Positions 8,664 to 18,276 of a stretch of 64,000 nucleotides of DNA are shown in pieces. Position 1 is the stretch's first letter. The number at the start of each line of letters is the position of its first letter. The position numbers were made by a program, and so were the translations under genes. Source of the DNA: Solibacillus sp. FSL W7-1464 (lineage in GTDB: Bacteria; Bacillota; Bacilli; Bacillales_A; Planococcaceae); assembly GCF_038004425.1 (NCBI RefSeq), contig NZ_JBBORC010000001.1, positions 2,395,001-2,459,000 of the forward strand, read 5' to 3'. The notes beneath the pieces are model-generated. The model was given only the letters and a program-made list of their open reading frames with translations, had not been told where the DNA came from and did no database searches.

Positions 8664-9047
8664 GTGACAATTTTATATACGATACTAGTAATTTTAGTAG
8701 TAATCGTTGCTTACGTAGTAATCAACTCTATGCGCTTAAAAAAATCCGTAACAAACTTAACACAAGAGCAATTTATTGAAGGTTACCGTAAAGCACAATT
8801 AATCGATTTACGCGAACCTAAAGAATTCGAAGCGGGACACATTTTAGGTGCTCGAAACATCCCGATGACGCAGCTTAATACACGTCATAAAGAAATCCGT
8901 CCGGACCTTCCTGTATACCTTTACTGCCAAAACTCTGGTCGTAGTGCACGAGCTGCGTTGACATTAAAGAAAAAAGGCTATAGCCAACTTTTCCAATTAC
9001 AAGGCGGTTTCAAAACTTGGACAGGTAAAGTTAAATCGAAAAACTAA
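8664..9047 (+). CDS. yqhL: Rhodanese-like membrane protein (YqhL)
   Basis: A 127-residue protein with one N-terminal membrane helix (about residues 3-21) and a single rhodanese domain. The catalytic Cys sits in the loop CQNSGRSA. Rhodaneses move sulfane sulfur; the acceptor here is unknown. The start is GTG 8664 with GAAAGGGG upstream. It is divergent from lipM and convergent to gcvPB, the same arrangement as yqhL in Bacillus. Confidence 0.88.
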   Translation: MTILYTILVILVVIVAYVVINSMRLKKSVTNLTQEQFIEGYRKAQLIDLREPKEFEAGHILGARNIPMTQLNTRHKEIRPDLPVYLYCQNSGRSARAALTLKKKGYSQLFQLQGGFKTWTGKVKSKN

Positions 9048-9051
9048 TTCT

Positions 9052-9080
9052 AAAGCTCTCTACATTGTAGGGGGCTTTTT
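9052..9080 (+). terminator. Terminator after yqhL
   Basis: AAAGCTCTCTACA and TAGGGGGCTTT form a stem with G-U pairs and a short loop, followed by a T run. Confidence 0.75.
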
Positions 9081-9176
9081 AATTTTCATTCACCGGGCCT
9101 AAGAAACAAAATTGTCTGATTATCAGTAGTTTCTACCATTATATAGTGACACGTAAGAAGTCTAACCTTGCTCATA

Positions 9177-9210
9177 GAAAAAAGGTCAGAAAACAGCTCT
9201 GACCTTTTTG
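9177..9210 (-). terminator. Terminator after gcvPB
   Basis: AAAAGGTCAGA and TCTGACCTTTT form a perfect stem with flanking A and T runs, just after the gcvPB stop. Confidence 0.85.
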
Positions 9211-9217
9211 TCACAAT

Positions 9218-10699
9218 TTATGAAATGGTTACTTCTTCTTTTTTTGTATAACGTAACACAGGTGTACGTGCAGCACGTGTTTCATCTAAACGGCTGATTA
9301 CCGTTGTATGTGGTGCTTCTTGTACGATTGACGGATTATCGATCGTTTCTTGAGCAATTTGAATCATTGCATCACAGAATGCATCCAATGTTTCTTTTGA
9401 TTCTGTTTCTGTTGGCTCGATCATAATACCCTCTTCCACATTTAATGGGAAGTATACTGTTGGTGGATGGTAGCCAAAGTCAAGAAGACGTTTTGCGATA
9501 TCCAATGTACGAACACCCAGTTTTTTCTGACGACGACCAGATAGCACGAACTCATGCTTACAGTGACGGTCATACGGTAAATCAAAGTGCTCTTCCAAGC
9601 GGCGCATCATGTAGTTTGCGTTTAATACTGCATATTCAGTTACAGCCTTCAAGCCATCTGGCCCCATTGAACGGATGTACGTATATGCACGTACATTAAT
9701 TCCGAAGTTTCCGTAGTATGGTTTCACACGACCGATTGACTGCGGACGGTTGTAATCGAAGTGGAATGTGCCATCTTCTTTTTTCACTAATACCGGTTTA
9801 GGCAGGAATGGAATTAAATCCGCTTTTACTCCTACTGGACCTGAACCCGGACCACCGCCACCGTGTGGACCTGTAAATGTTTTGTGCAAGTTTAAGTGAA
9901 CACAGTCAAAGCCCATGTCGCCAGGACGTGCTTTACTCATTACAGCGTTTAGGTTCGCGCCGTCATAGTAAACCTTACCGCCGACACCGTGCACGATTTC
10001 AGCCATTTCTAAAATGTTTTCTTCGAATAAGCCTAACGTGTTCGGGTTTGTCAGCATAAGCGCTGCTGTATCAGGACCGACAACACGGCGTAAATCTTCA
10101 AGATCAACTAAGCCATCTTCACCTGATTTGATTGTAATTGTTTCAAATCCTGCAACTGTAGCAGAAGCCGGGTTTGTACCGTGAGCCGAGTCCGGTACGA
10201 TTACTTTGTTACGGTGACCTTCACCATTTGCCTCATGGAATGCACGGATCATCATTAATGCTGTCCATTCGCCATGTGCGCCTGCTGCCGGCTGTAATGT
10301 CACTTCATCCATACCAGTAATTTCCTGAAGTGATGTCTGCAGATCATATAATAATTCCATTGCACCTTGTACTGTCGACTCATCCTGTAATGGGTGAACA
10401 TTGGCAAAACCAGCGTAGCGTGCAACTGTTTCATTGACTTTCGGATTGTACTTCATCGTACATGAACCAAGTGGGTAGAACCCTGAATCCACACCGTGGT
10501 TACGGCGTGAGAGTGCTGTATAGTGACGCATAATATCTAATTCTGCAACTTCAGGCAGTTCAGCCGCTTCCTGACGTACTAACTCTTTTGGCAGCAGTTC
10601 TTCCAGGTCAAAATCAGGAACATCCAATGGCTCTAAATTGTAGCCGACACGACCTGGTTTTGTAATTTCGAAAATGAGTGATTGGTTTTCGTTATGCAT
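9218..10699 (-). CDS. gcvPB: Glycine dehydrogenase (decarboxylating) subunit 2
   Basis: This is the C-terminal half of P-protein in organisms with a split enzyme, about 493 residues. The PLP-binding motif is [18 protein letters not shown], with the Schiff-base Lys in HKTF. With subunit 1 it decarboxylates glycine and passes the aminomethyl group to lipoyl-GcvH. The start at ATG 10699 overlaps the gcvPA stop by eight bases, with GGGGGC upstream, so the subunits are translationally coupled. Last gene of the glycine-riboswitch operon gcvT-gcvPA-gcvPB. Confidence 0.95.
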   Translation of the reverse strand: MHNENQSLIFEITKPGRVGYNLEPLDVPDFDLEELLPKELVRQEAAELPEVAELDIMRHYTALSRRNHGVDSGFYPLGSCTMKYNPKVNETVARYAGFANVHPLQDESTVQGAMELLYDLQTSLQEITGMDEVTLQPAAGAHGEWTALMMIRAFHEANGEGHRNKVIVPDSAHGTNPASATVAGFETITIKSGEDGLVDLEDLRRVVGPDTAALMLTNPNTLGLFEENILEMAEIVHGVGGKVYYDGANLNAVMSKARPGDMGFDCVHLNLHKTFTGPHGGGGPGSGPVGVKADLIPFLPKPVLVKKEDGTFHFDYNRPQSIGRVKPYYGNFGINVRAYTYIRSMGPDGLKAVTEYAVLNANYMMRRLEEHFDLPYDRHCKHEFVLSGRRQKKLGVRTLDIAKRLLDFGYHPPTVYFPLNVEEGIMIEPTETESKETLDAFCDAMIQIAQETIDNPSIVQEAPHTTVISRLDETRAARTPVLRYTKKEEVTIS

Positions 10700-12038
10700 T
10701 GTAAGCCCCCATTTCTGCAACTAATTGCTCGATCTCTTCTTTTGTACGGATTTCCGTAACAGCAATGAGTGCATGATTTTCTAATTCCGGATAGACACGA
10801 CCTAAGTCAAAGCCGCCGATAATGCCTTTTTCGATTAATGCTTTGTTTATTTCTGTTACATTATGCTTTGTATTGACTACGATTTCGTTGAAGTGTGCGC
10901 CTTGATAAATAACTTCAAATCCAGCTGCTTCAAAGGCATTTTTAGCAAAGCGTGTCTTCACGATATTTTGTTTCGCCATTTCCTGCATACCTTGTTTTCC
11001 AAGGGCTGTCATTGCTACTGAAGAAGCAAGTGCCAGTAATGCCTGGTTTGAACAAATATTTGATGTCGCTTTGTCACGACGGATGTGCTGCTCACGAGCC
11101 TGTAATGTTAATACATAACCACGACGTCCATCTTGGTCTACTGTTTCCCCAACAAGACGGCCAGGTACTTTACGCATTAACTTATTTGTTACCGCGAAAT
11201 AACCACAGTGTGGACCACCGAATGCTTCTGCAATTCCGAATACCTGTGCATCCCCAACTGTAATATCTGCGCCTAATTTTCCTGGTGGTGTTAAAATGCC
11301 AAGAGCTAACGGGTTTGCGGATACGATAAATAATCCTTTTGCATCATGTGTAATATCAGCTAGCGGCTGTAGGTTTTCAACTTGACCAAAGAAGTTCGGA
11401 TATTGAACGATAACGCCGGCTGTTTGATCGTCGATTAAGCCTTTTAGTGCTTCGATGTCTGTCACACCGTCTTTTGTAGGAATTGTAACGACTTCAATTG
11501 ATTGTCCTGTCGCATACATTTTCACAACATCTTGATATTCCGGATGTACAGCTCCTGAAACGAGTAATTTACCACGACGTGTATGACCTGCAGCAAGCAT
11601 ACCTGCTTCTGCCAAAGCCGTACCACCATCGTACATAGAAGAGTTAGCAATATCCATGCCTGTCAGTTCCGCAATCATCGTTTGGAATTCAAAAATCGCT
11701 TGAAGTTCACCTTGAGAAATTTCCGGCTGGTATGGTGTGTACGCAGTATAGAACTCTGAACGTGAAATAACATGATCGACAATAACCGGTTTATAGTGAT
11801 TGTATACACCTGCACCTAAAAATGAAATATTGCTTGCTGTATCTTTATTTTTTGCAGCAAGTTGTGCCAGCTCTTTCATTAAAGCAGCTTCAGACTTTGC
11901 AGGTTTAATATTGTAGCTCCCTTGGAAGCGGACTTTTTCAGGAATATCCTCGAAAAGTTCATCAATTGTCGCAACTCCGATACGGTCTAACATTTCTTGT
12001 TTATCTTGTTCCGTCATTGGTAAATAACGATGTTTCAT
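10692..12038 (-). CDS. gcvPA: Glycine dehydrogenase (decarboxylating) subunit 1
   Basis: The N-terminal half of split P-protein, about 448 residues, a normal length. It begins [17 protein letters not shown] at ATG 12038 with AGAGGG upstream, and contains the family blocks [14 protein letters not shown] and [10 protein letters not shown]. It works with GcvPB as a heterotetramer. It lies 22 nt after gcvT and overlaps gcvPB. Confidence 0.95.
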   Translation of the reverse strand: MKHRYLPMTEQDKQEMLDRIGVATIDELFEDIPEKVRFQGSYNIKPAKSEAALMKELAQLAAKNKDTASNISFLGAGVYNHYKPVIVDHVISRSEFYTAYTPYQPEISQGELQAIFEFQTMIAELTGMDIANSSMYDGGTALAEAGMLAAGHTRRGKLLVSGAVHPEYQDVVKMYATGQSIEVVTIPTKDGVTDIEALKGLIDDQTAGVIVQYPNFFGQVENLQPLADITHDAKGLFIVSANPLALGILTPPGKLGADITVGDAQVFGIAEAFGGPHCGYFAVTNKLMRKVPGRLVGETVDQDGRRGYVLTLQAREQHIRRDKATSNICSNQALLALASSVAMTALGKQGMQEMAKQNIVKTRFAKNAFEAAGFEVIYQGAHFNEIVVNTKHNVTEINKALIEKGIIGGFDLGRVYPELENHALIAVTEIRTKEEIEQLVAEMGAYNA

Positions 12039-12060
12039 TGTTAACCCTCTTTTCAAAAGT

Positions 12061-13170
12061 TTATTTTGCACGCTTATAAAATGGTGTTTCTACCACAACT
12101 GCTTTAGCTCTATTTTTTCGAACTTCAATTTCTAACTCAGTTCCGATTTCAGTGAATTTTGCGTCAATTAAAGCTAGGCCGATATTGCGCTTTGTCATTG
12201 GTGACTGTGTTCCTGTTGTTACAAAGCCAATTTCTTCGCCATCTTTAAATACTTTATAGCCGTGACGAGGAATACCTTTATCAATCATTTCGATGCCTAC
12301 TGATTTACGAGTCAGGCCATTTTCTTTTTGGTCGATTAGTGCTTGCTGCCCGATAAACTGCGGCTCTTTCGCCAATTTCACTGCAAAACCAATCCCAGCT
12401 TCCAGTGGTGAAATTTCTTTTGAAATCTCCTGACCATATAAGGGTAAGCAAGCTTCAAAGCGAAGTGTATCACGTGCTCCTAAACCGGCAGCTACTACAC
12501 CTTTGTCTTTTCCTGCTTCCAGAATTCTGTTCCAAAGTTCGACAATCGCTGCTGGTGCACCGTAAATTTCAAATCCGTCTTCTCCTGTATAGCCTGAGCG
12601 GGAAACAAGAACCGAATGACCGCCTACATCCACATTGTCCTGGAATTTAAAGTATTTAATTGCCGTTAAGTCTGTTGCTGTTAATGTTTGCAGAACTTCC
12701 TGAGATAAAGGACCTTGTAAGGCGATTTGGGCATAGTCATCTGACACATTCGTCACTTTGACATCCCCTTCGACATGCTGCTGCAACCATTCAAAATCCT
12801 TTTCAATGTTCGCTGCATTAACACAAAGTAAATAGCGGTTATCTTCCAAACGGTATGTCAGTAAATCGTCAACAACACCGCCGTCTTCATAGCAAAGTGC
12901 ACTATATTGTGCGCCGCCAACTGCAATTTTCGAAATATCATTGGAAAGCATCTTTTGTAAATATACAAGCGCATCCGGACCTTCTACGATAATTTCCCCC
13001 ATATGGGATACATCAAAAAGTCCTGCGCGATTACGTACCGCATCATGTTCATCTTTGATCGAAGAAAATTGTACAGGCAACTCCCAGCCGCCAAAATCAA
13101 CTGTTTTCCCACCATACTTTGCATATTCGTCAAAAAGTGGTGTGCGCTTTAGCTTTAATTCATTTGTCAT
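12061..13170 (-). CDS. gcvT: Aminomethyltransferase (glycine cleavage T-protein)
   Basis: A protein of about 369 residues with the T-protein N-terminal KRTPLFDEY, the folate-binding [11 protein letters not shown] block and a C-terminal beta-barrel domain. It transfers the methylene group from aminomethyl-lipoyl-GcvH to tetrahydrofolate, releasing ammonia. I chose ATG 13170 because AAAGGAGG is eight bases upstream; ATG 13176 sits too close to that site. It is the first gene of the gcv operon, directly behind the glycine riboswitch. Confidence 0.95.
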   Translation of the reverse strand: MTNELKLKRTPLFDEYAKYGGKTVDFGGWELPVQFSSIKDEHDAVRNRAGLFDVSHMGEIIVEGPDALVYLQKMLSNDISKIAVGGAQYSALCYEDGGVVDDLLTYRLEDNRYLLCVNAANIEKDFEWLQQHVEGDVKVTNVSDDYAQIALQGPLSQEVLQTLTATDLTAIKYFKFQDNVDVGGHSVLVSRSGYTGEDGFEIYGAPAAIVELWNRILEAGKDKGVVAAGLGARDTLRFEACLPLYGQEISKEISPLEAGIGFAVKLAKEPQFIGQQALIDQKENGLTRKSVGIEMIDKGIPRHGYKVFKDGEEIGFVTTGTQSPMTKRNIGLALIDAKFTEIGTELEIEVRKNRAKAVVVETPFYKRAK

Positions 13171-13300
13171 GTTCATTTCCTCCTTTAATTATGTATGTTC
13201 GTATTGCCTTGCAAAGGGGGAAACAACATTACACCTAGAAAGGTATAAAATCTATCTTTTTATTAGAATCATCAGAATATTAAAAGCCGATTTCTCCACA

Positions 13301-13530
13301 AAAAAAAGACAGACGAATCCCCTTTACCGAGATTCTCTGTCCTTGCACCTGAAAGTTACACCTAAATTTGATCCACTATCACAATTTAGGCTTTCCCCGT
13401 TGGTGGCTGTTCGCAACATTTGCTATTACAGCACTCTCCAGAGTTGCGTCCGATACGAGTCTTTTTGCCTGAGAGATTCATAGCGTGGCTATTTGCTCCT
13501 TCGGCGACGTGACATCACGTTCTCTCCCCG
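13301..13530 (-). ncRNA. Tandem glycine riboswitch with terminator
   Basis: On the minus strand two glycine aptamers follow each other. The first runs from GGGGAGAG near 13529 through the AATCTCTCAGGCAAAAAGAC core to the ACTCTGGAGAGT closing strand near 13435. The second covers about 13430-13335, including CCAACGGGGAAAG and the AACTTTCAGGTGCAAGGACAG core. A stem from GACAGAGAATC to GATTCGTCTGTC followed by eight T residues (13301-13342) is the expression-platform terminator. Glycine should prevent termination and switch on gcvT-gcvPA-gcvPB. The leader continues to the gcvT ribosome site. Confidence 0.92.
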
Positions 13531-13665
13531 TACCATCATCCGCGTTAGCTTATTTACTTCATGTTATTGCTCTTCTTAGCAATATCCTAACATTGAATGT
13601 AATGCAAACGCAATCTTTTTTTAATTTTATTCAAAATACGAACATTAAACACAATTATATAGCAA

Positions 13666-14178
13666 TTATTCGCCTTTAAGACGTTTTACTTGAAAGCCGA
13701 TGTACTCAACAATTTGTCTTAATGTTCTCCCGGCTGTCAGTACTTGTATATGGCCAGCTAGTCGATAATTCTTTCTGCGTTGGTGATACAGGTTTTCCAA
13801 TTCTTGCTCCGTTGATGATTGAACAATGGGACGGTTTTTGTCATTCCGAATCCGCATATAAATATCTTCAAATTTTGCATCCAGAAAAAATACAAGCCCT
13901 GTCCGGCGCATAATTTTCCGGTTTTCTTCATTCACGGCAACCCCACCGCCTGTTGCGATAATGCATGCTTCATCACGAAAATTCTTTAAAAATTCCGTCT
14001 CGATTTTTCGGAAGTGTGCTTCACCGTATTTCTCGAAAATTTCAGGAATTGTCATACCCTGCTGTCGAACAATTTCGTGATCCATATCGTAATACGGCAT
14101 TTTCAAGAAAAAACTTAAACGTCTTCCAATCGCACTTTTTCCGCACCCCATAAATCCTACTAAATAAATTTTACGCAT
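13666..14178 (-). CDS. aroK: Shikimate kinase
   Basis: A protein of about 170 residues with P-loop GFMGCGKSAIG, shikimate-binding DMDHEI and ATGGGVAV, and the lid Arg in KNRPIV. It phosphorylates shikimate at O3 in the path to chorismate. The start is ATG 14178 with AAGGTGA upstream; a GTG at 14187 is in frame. It stands alone between the gcv leader and comG, a common position in this family. Confidence 0.92.
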   Translation of the reverse strand: MRKIYLVGFMGCGKSAIGRRLSFFLKMPYYDMDHEIVRQQGMTIPEIFEKYGEAHFRKIETEFLKNFRDEACIIATGGGVAVNEENRKIMRRTGLVFFLDAKFEDIYMRIRNDKNRPIVQSSTEQELENLYHQRRKNYRLAGHIQVLTAGRTLRQIVEYIGFQVKRLKGE

Positions 14179-14282
14179 GCTGTTCACCTTCTTCTATTAC
14201 GGACTACTTAATCAATTACGCCTCTACCTGTTCTTTCGTTTCTATTTTGCGATTTGATCAAAAATATTTTTAGGTCAAACAA

Positions 14283-14330
14283 AATCGCATAATGCGACAT
14301 TTTTTCGACTTTGCAAAAAGAAGTCGAACT
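14283..14330 (-). terminator. Possible terminator after the comG operon
   Basis: Two short palindromes follow the comGG stop: TTCGACTT/AAGTCGAA (14304-14328) and TCGCATTATGCGA (14285-14297). The second is followed by TTTTGTTT on the minus strand. The fit is modest. Confidence 0.45.
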
Positions 14331-14537
14331 TTAAGGTAAATTTAGTATATTTATCGTAGCACGAACGTAAATAGATTCCAATGAATTATATACTTTTATT
14401 TGCGCAAAATATGCATTTGTATAGAAAACAGCAGCTCCGGAAACTATGAACAATAAAAATACAGCAAGCAAAAATAATGCACCTTTCTCATTTTGGAGAC
14501 AATGGTAATACGAGGTCTCTTTCGCGCCTTGTTCCAT
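14331..14537 (-). CDS. comGG: ComGG-like pseudopilin, short
   Basis: A 68-residue protein in the last position of the comG operon, overlapping comGF by about 50 nt. The N-terminal NEKG|ALFLLAVFLLFIV has the shape of a pseudopilin leader and helix, which supports ComGG although sequence match is low in this family. Bacillus ComGG is about 124 residues, so this one lacks most of the C-terminal domain. The ribosome site is poor. It may be degenerate or a naturally short minor pseudopilin. Confidence 0.6.
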   Translation of the reverse strand: MEQGAKETSYYHCLQNEKGALFLLAVFLLFIVSGAAVFYTNAYFAQIKVYNSLESIYVRATINILNLP

Positions 14538-14943
14538 TTTTCATCACTACCCTCATCTTCAATTCATTTTCATCAACCGCCAGCTCCCATTCCTCAACAA
14601 AAGGAAGCATGATCTCATTCCCCCCTTTATTCGATCTTTTACGCAAATGCTCTTCCGATTTATCAAAGACAAACAACCTCTCCTCGGGGTCATTTAAGAT
14701 TTCCAGTTGCAGTGTATTGGAATTGAGGACCTTCCCAGATGCAGAGTTCATATTGTATTGATGAAGATCATATACGAACAATTCCCAGTTCACTTCATCT
14801 TTCATCAATTCAAGTTGATGAAGATCCCGAATCCATAAAAGAATAAGCAGGCTAATTGCAGAAAAAAGTATAAATACAGTTAATTGAAATAAACTTTCAA
14901 GTAATGTAAACCCCCGCTCATTAAATATTTGTCTAAAATTCAT
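14488..14943 (-). CDS. comGF: ComGF minor pseudopilin
   Basis: A protein of about 151 residues with leader NERG|FTLLESLFQL and a hydrophobic helix, then a soluble domain. It starts at ATG 14943, sharing ATGA with the comGE stop. It is a minor subunit of the competence pseudopilus that moves DNA across the wall. Assignment rests on the pilin motif and operon position. Confidence 0.8.
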   Translation of the reverse strand: MNFRQIFNERGFTLLESLFQLTVFILFSAISLLILLWIRDLHQLELMKDEVNWELFVYDLHQYNMNSASGKVLNSNTLQLEILNDPEERLFVFDKSEEHLRKRSNKGGNEIMLPFVEEWELAVDENELKMRVVMKNGTRRERDLVLPLSPK

Positions 14944-15233
14944 ACGCAAAGTTCCTCTTCATTTTCATTGTTGTCATAATGGACACACACTTGGCTGCCA
15001 TCATAAATCCATTGAAACAAGACCCCATCAATCTGCTGAATTCCAGCTGCTTGTCCATACCTTTTATATTTCATCGCCCCTATATAAGCCACTTCCGCCG
15101 CATGTGCCTGAACTTTTTTAATGGCAATTTGCTGTTTCATATTAAATGTGAGCGGAATGATAGTCGACGAAAGAAAAAATAAAATGACGACTGCTAACAA
15201 TGTTTCTACAAGAGTTAGCCCTTTTTGACTCAT
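14940..15233 (-). CDS. comGE: ComGE minor pseudopilin
   Basis: A 97-residue protein with the prepilin signature QKG|LTLVETLLAVVILFF. The strong site AAAGGAGG sits nine bases before ATG 15233. The first 92 nt overlap the end of comGD in another frame, unusually long for this operon. A minor competence pseudopilin. Confidence 0.8.
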   Translation of the reverse strand: MSQKGLTLVETLLAVVILFFLSSTIIPLTFNMKQQIAIKKVQAHAAEVAYIGAMKYKRYGQAAGIQQIDGVLFQWIYDGSQVCVHYDNNENEEELCV

Positions 15234-15693
15234 GGAAAACCTCCTTTTCCAAAATTCTGGCCTTCCCGATATTAATGGAGTATTGATGACTTATATTCTC
15301 AAAATGGTAAGTCAGTCTTCCAAATGCCTGGACATTCCCTTTTGCATTAAAAATCAGCCGACTATTTGGAGTGGATAAAAACATGTGAATCGGCCGCGCT
15401 ATCCGCTGATCGTAGACAATATTAAAGGTATTGCGCTCCCTTATTCGAATCCGGTGACAGTTAATAATTTCGAAGCTATGGGAGGTTCCGGTCTCTATGG
15501 ATAATAATTGTGCCATGCGTATAAACATCTCATTCTGGTTTATCACCTGTTTTTCTGTATAATCCATTAAAGGCTTCTGTGAAAAATAAAGAATCGCTGA
15601 ATTGATGATTAAAAAAATAAAGAGGACGATGAGCATCTCCAATAATGTAAAACCTCTTTCATCTGTTAACAGTAACTTAACTTTTCGTCTCAT
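15142..15693 (-). CDS. comGD: ComGD minor pseudopilin with overlapping C-terminal tail
   Basis: A 183-residue protein with the prepilin signature DERG|FTLLEMLIVLFIF. The body up to about residue 152 fits ComGD, which is about 143 residues in Bacillus. The last 30 or so residues (SKRANSCRN and on) are encoded across the comGE start region and look like read-through past a lost stop. It begins two bases after comGC. A minor competence pseudopilin cleaved by ComC. Confidence 0.8.
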   Translation of the reverse strand: MRRKVKLLLTDERGFTLLEMLIVLFIFLIINSAILYFSQKPLMDYTEKQVINQNEMFIRMAQLLSIETGTSHSFEIINCHRIRIRERNTFNIVYDQRIARPIHMFLSTPNSRLIFNAKGNVQAFGRLTYHFENISHQYSINIGKARILEKEVFHESKRANSCRNIVSSRHFIFSFVDYHSAHI

Positions 15694-15695
15694 TA

Positions 15696-16010
15696 TTACG
15701 TTTCGCTGTTCCCCGGTCCAATAACTTTACCGTCTACGATTTCAATTTCCGTATTATCAGGACATCTCAAATCCTCTTCGACAATATAATCCTCTTTAAT
15801 TAAATCCGAGACCGAAGACGGATACTCATTATGGTTTAATTTGTATGCCTCGACTTGTCCTTGAAGCATCATAATATAAGCATCACAGCCTTTTTCATCG
15901 ATTGTTGCGAAATGTTTCGAAACATTGGGAATTGTAATCAATATCAAAATGGAAATAATTAATAAAACGACAAGCATTTCTACCAATGTAAATCCTTTTT
16001 CATTTTTCAT
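15696..16010 (-). CDS. comGC: ComGC major competence pseudopilin
   Basis: A protein of about 104 residues with the textbook prepilin motif NEKG|FTLVEMLVVLLII. Two Cys residues lie in the soluble part (DEKGCDAY and LRCPDN), fitting the ComGC disulfide. It starts at ATG 16010 with GAGGTGGAG upstream. It forms the transformation pseudopilus. Confidence 0.9.
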   Translation of the reverse strand: MKNEKGFTLVEMLVVLLIISILILITIPNVSKHFATIDEKGCDAYIMMLQGQVEAYKLNHNEYPSSVSDLIKEDYIVEEDLRCPDNTEIEIVDGKVIGPGNSET

Positions 16011-16025
16011 CAGCTCCACCTCTTC

Positions 16026-17099
16026 TTATATAAAATCAATGACATCATACATCGGAATTAAAATACTCAAATAAGCAGCAATGACACAAACGGCAATGAC
16101 AACAAAAAGCAACGGCTGAATAACCGCCAGTATTCGTTCAATTATTTTCTGAAGCTTTTCATCCAAAAGCTCACAATATAAAATAAGTTCCCGTCCCAAT
16201 AAACCGCTCGCCTCCCCATGTGCAATAAAATGCTCAAACTTCGGATAGAAAAAGCCGACGATTTCCACCGCCCGCTCCAATGAATCGCCAATAAGAATGC
16301 GTTCTTGAAGTATACCGGCAATATAGGCAATCTGCTTTTGGTGCTGTTGGAACTTTAAATGATCGAATGCTTTTTGGAGAGAGAACCCAGCTAATAATAA
16401 ATTACCTAAATGACGGGCAAACTGTCTCGTAAGGAAAAGCCGCCAAAAAAGGCCGATTAACGGAAGTTTAAACAGTAGATGAAGCTGCATTTCTATTCGT
16501 TTCTTACGAAGATAGTAAATAAAAACGGAAAGAGCTATTCCGAGACTCGCTGCAACTGCAACGATATAGTCCGGCATATGGAGGAAAAACTTCGACCACT
16601 GAATACTTGCGGACGATTCACTATGGACACGGGATGTGATAACAGAGGACATATTCGGCAAAAAGTAGGTTCGAAAGGCTAAAAACAGTAAAATTAAAAA
16701 TGTAAATAAAATGAGCGGATACGACATCACTTTTATGAGTTTTGTTTTCGCCTGCTGTTGAAAGACGAGCTGCTTTGCCACAAGACCGATCGCTTCGCTC
16801 AGCTTGCCAGTCACTTCCGCTAACTCAATTGATACTAAATATTGTTTATCAAGGCAAAGCAGTTGGAAAACTTGTGTCGCACTACCGCCCCCGCGTAAAA
16901 TACCCGAAATTTCTTGTTGGACCGGCTCATATTTTTTAACATGATAGGGCAACAGCATTTCGATACTATGGGTAAATGTATAGCCTTCATTTAACAGTGT
17001 GGAAATTCGTTTAAGTAATGTAGGAAGTTCCGAGGGCTTAATGACCGGTTTTTTAAACAGGACAGCAGGTGAGATGTTTTTAAGGAGCTGTATACTCAT
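16026..17099 (-). CDS. comGB: ComGB, pseudopilus assembly membrane protein
   Basis: A 357-residue GspF/PilC-family protein with three hydrophobic segments (about residues 125-145, 175-195 and 330-350) and the paired cytoplasmic domains of the family (LLAGFSLQKAF, FIAHGEASGLLGREL). It is the inner-membrane platform for the ComGA ATPase. It overlaps comGA by 20 nt. Confidence 0.9.
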   Translation of the reverse strand: MSIQLLKNISPAVLFKKPVIKPSELPTLLKRISTLLNEGYTFTHSIEMLLPYHVKKYEPVQQEISGILRGGGSATQVFQLLCLDKQYLVSIELAEVTGKLSEAIGLVAKQLVFQQQAKTKLIKVMSYPLILFTFLILLFLAFRTYFLPNMSSVITSRVHSESSASIQWSKFFLHMPDYIVAVAASLGIALSVFIYYLRKKRIEMQLHLLFKLPLIGLFWRLFLTRQFARHLGNLLLAGFSLQKAFDHLKFQQHQKQIAYIAGILQERILIGDSLERAVEIVGFFYPKFEHFIAHGEASGLLGRELILYCELLDEKLQKIIERILAVIQPLLFVVIAVCVIAAYLSILIPMYDVIDFI

Positions 17100-18096
17100 A
17101 GGAATCTCCTAGAAGTTTTGTCATTTGACCTGCCAATGTCTGCTCAAACGGCAGTGTAAAAGATCTTTCATGGATGATTGTTTCAATGGCAAGCTGTAAT
17201 TGATTATCTGTTAAAAATTCAAAAATCGCTTTATAGTCGTTAGACTTTGATTTGAATAGACGCTGAGAAACAACAGCTCTAAGCATCTGCCGCATTTCCT
17301 CGAATGAAACCGATAAATCATGAAGCCGGTAAATACAGTTAACCGTATCTTTTGCATGGATCGTCGAAATAACAAGATGTCCAGAAAACGCCGCTTCTAT
17401 AGCAACCTTTGCAGTTTCCCTATCCCGAATCTCTCCCAGCATGATCACTTCCGGAGAATGTCTTAATATTGCTTTTAAACCCGCTGAATATGTCATTCCG
17501 GCTCGTTCATTTACTTGGATTTGCAATAGCTGCTCTTGTCTGCTTTCCACTGGATCCTCTAATGAAATGACATGACGGGACAATTGCTGTGAACAATATT
17601 GGAGCAATGAATATAGCGTTGTCGTTTTGCCTGTTCCTGTCGCACCGCTAATTAAAATTAACCCGCTTTCCAGTCTGGCCAATCTATATAACTGTTCAAC
17701 ACTTTCCTGAAAATGACATAAAGTCTGTATGGGGACGGTATAATTTTGCCGTAATATACGAACAGCTAAACTTTCCCTGAAGAAACTGGAAGGTAACGTA
17801 GAAATCCGGAAGGCATACATGGACTGGTCAATAAATTTTTGGAAGGAACCACTTTGAGGCTTTCTCTTTTCACTGATATCAAGTGAAGAAAGAAATTTGA
17901 AATAGGAAATCATACGGATCGCGAGCTCTGTAGGAAGTTCTTCCTCCTTTTCAAAACGGCCGTATTTTCTCATTAATAAGTCATAACACCCTTCCCTAGG
18001 AAGAAAATGAACATCGGTCACGTTAAGCTGTGCTGCCTTGGATAAAAGCTCCAAACATTTTTGTTCAATGATTGATAACTGTTTTATGAAAATCAC
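17080..18096 (-). CDS. comGA: ComGA, competence pilus assembly ATPase
   Basis: A 338-residue GspE/PilB-type ATPase with Walker A (GATGTGKTTT), an Asp box (SLEDPVE), Walker B (EVIMLGEIRD) and the His box (HLVISTIHAKD). Length is normal for ComGA, which lacks the extended N-terminal domain of PilB. The start is GTG 18096 with GAAGGG very close upstream, so the exact start is not certain. First gene of the operon, 27 nt after a promoter preceded by a ComK-type box. Confidence 0.93.
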   Translation of the reverse strand: MIFIKQLSIIEQKCLELLSKAAQLNVTDVHFLPREGCYDLLMRKYGRFEKEEELPTELAIRMISYFKFLSSLDISEKRKPQSGSFQKFIDQSMYAFRISTLPSSFFRESLAVRILRQNYTVPIQTLCHFQESVEQLYRLARLESGLILISGATGTGKTTTLYSLLQYCSQQLSRHVISLEDPVESRQEQLLQIQVNERAGMTYSAGLKAILRHSPEVIMLGEIRDRETAKVAIEAAFSGHLVISTIHAKDTVNCIYRLHDLSVSFEEMRQMLRAVVSQRLFKSKSNDYKAIFEFLTDNQLQLAIETIIHERSFTLPFEQTLAGQMTKLLGDSYEYTAP

Positions 18097-18122
18097 CCCT
18101 TCACAAATATTACTGTGACTCC

Positions 18123-18175
18123 ATTATAAATGGCCTGTCCAGGAATTTGAATGAAAACAGATAAAATTTCTTTTT
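18123..18175 (-). promoter_or_regulatory. comG promoter with ComK-type AT box
   Basis: On the minus strand TTCAAA (18151-18146), 17 bases, then TATAAT (18128-18123) form a sigma-A promoter. Just upstream AAAA-N5-TTTT (18163-18175) matches a ComK half-site, and a further A-rich half-box lies at 18154-18157. This is the standard layout of late competence genes. Confidence 0.7.
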
Positions 18176-18276
18176 AATAGGAATTTTCTTTCAATATCAA
18201 CAAATTCACGAATAATTCATGTAGAATAATAGTAAAGTTAGTATTTTATAATTTTTATCGTATTGGGGGTTTGCAT

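Noticed and set aside
12941-13483. A 180-residue plus-strand reading frame over the gcvT start
   Set aside because: It runs antisense through gcvT and the glycine riboswitch, and the translation has no family resemblance.
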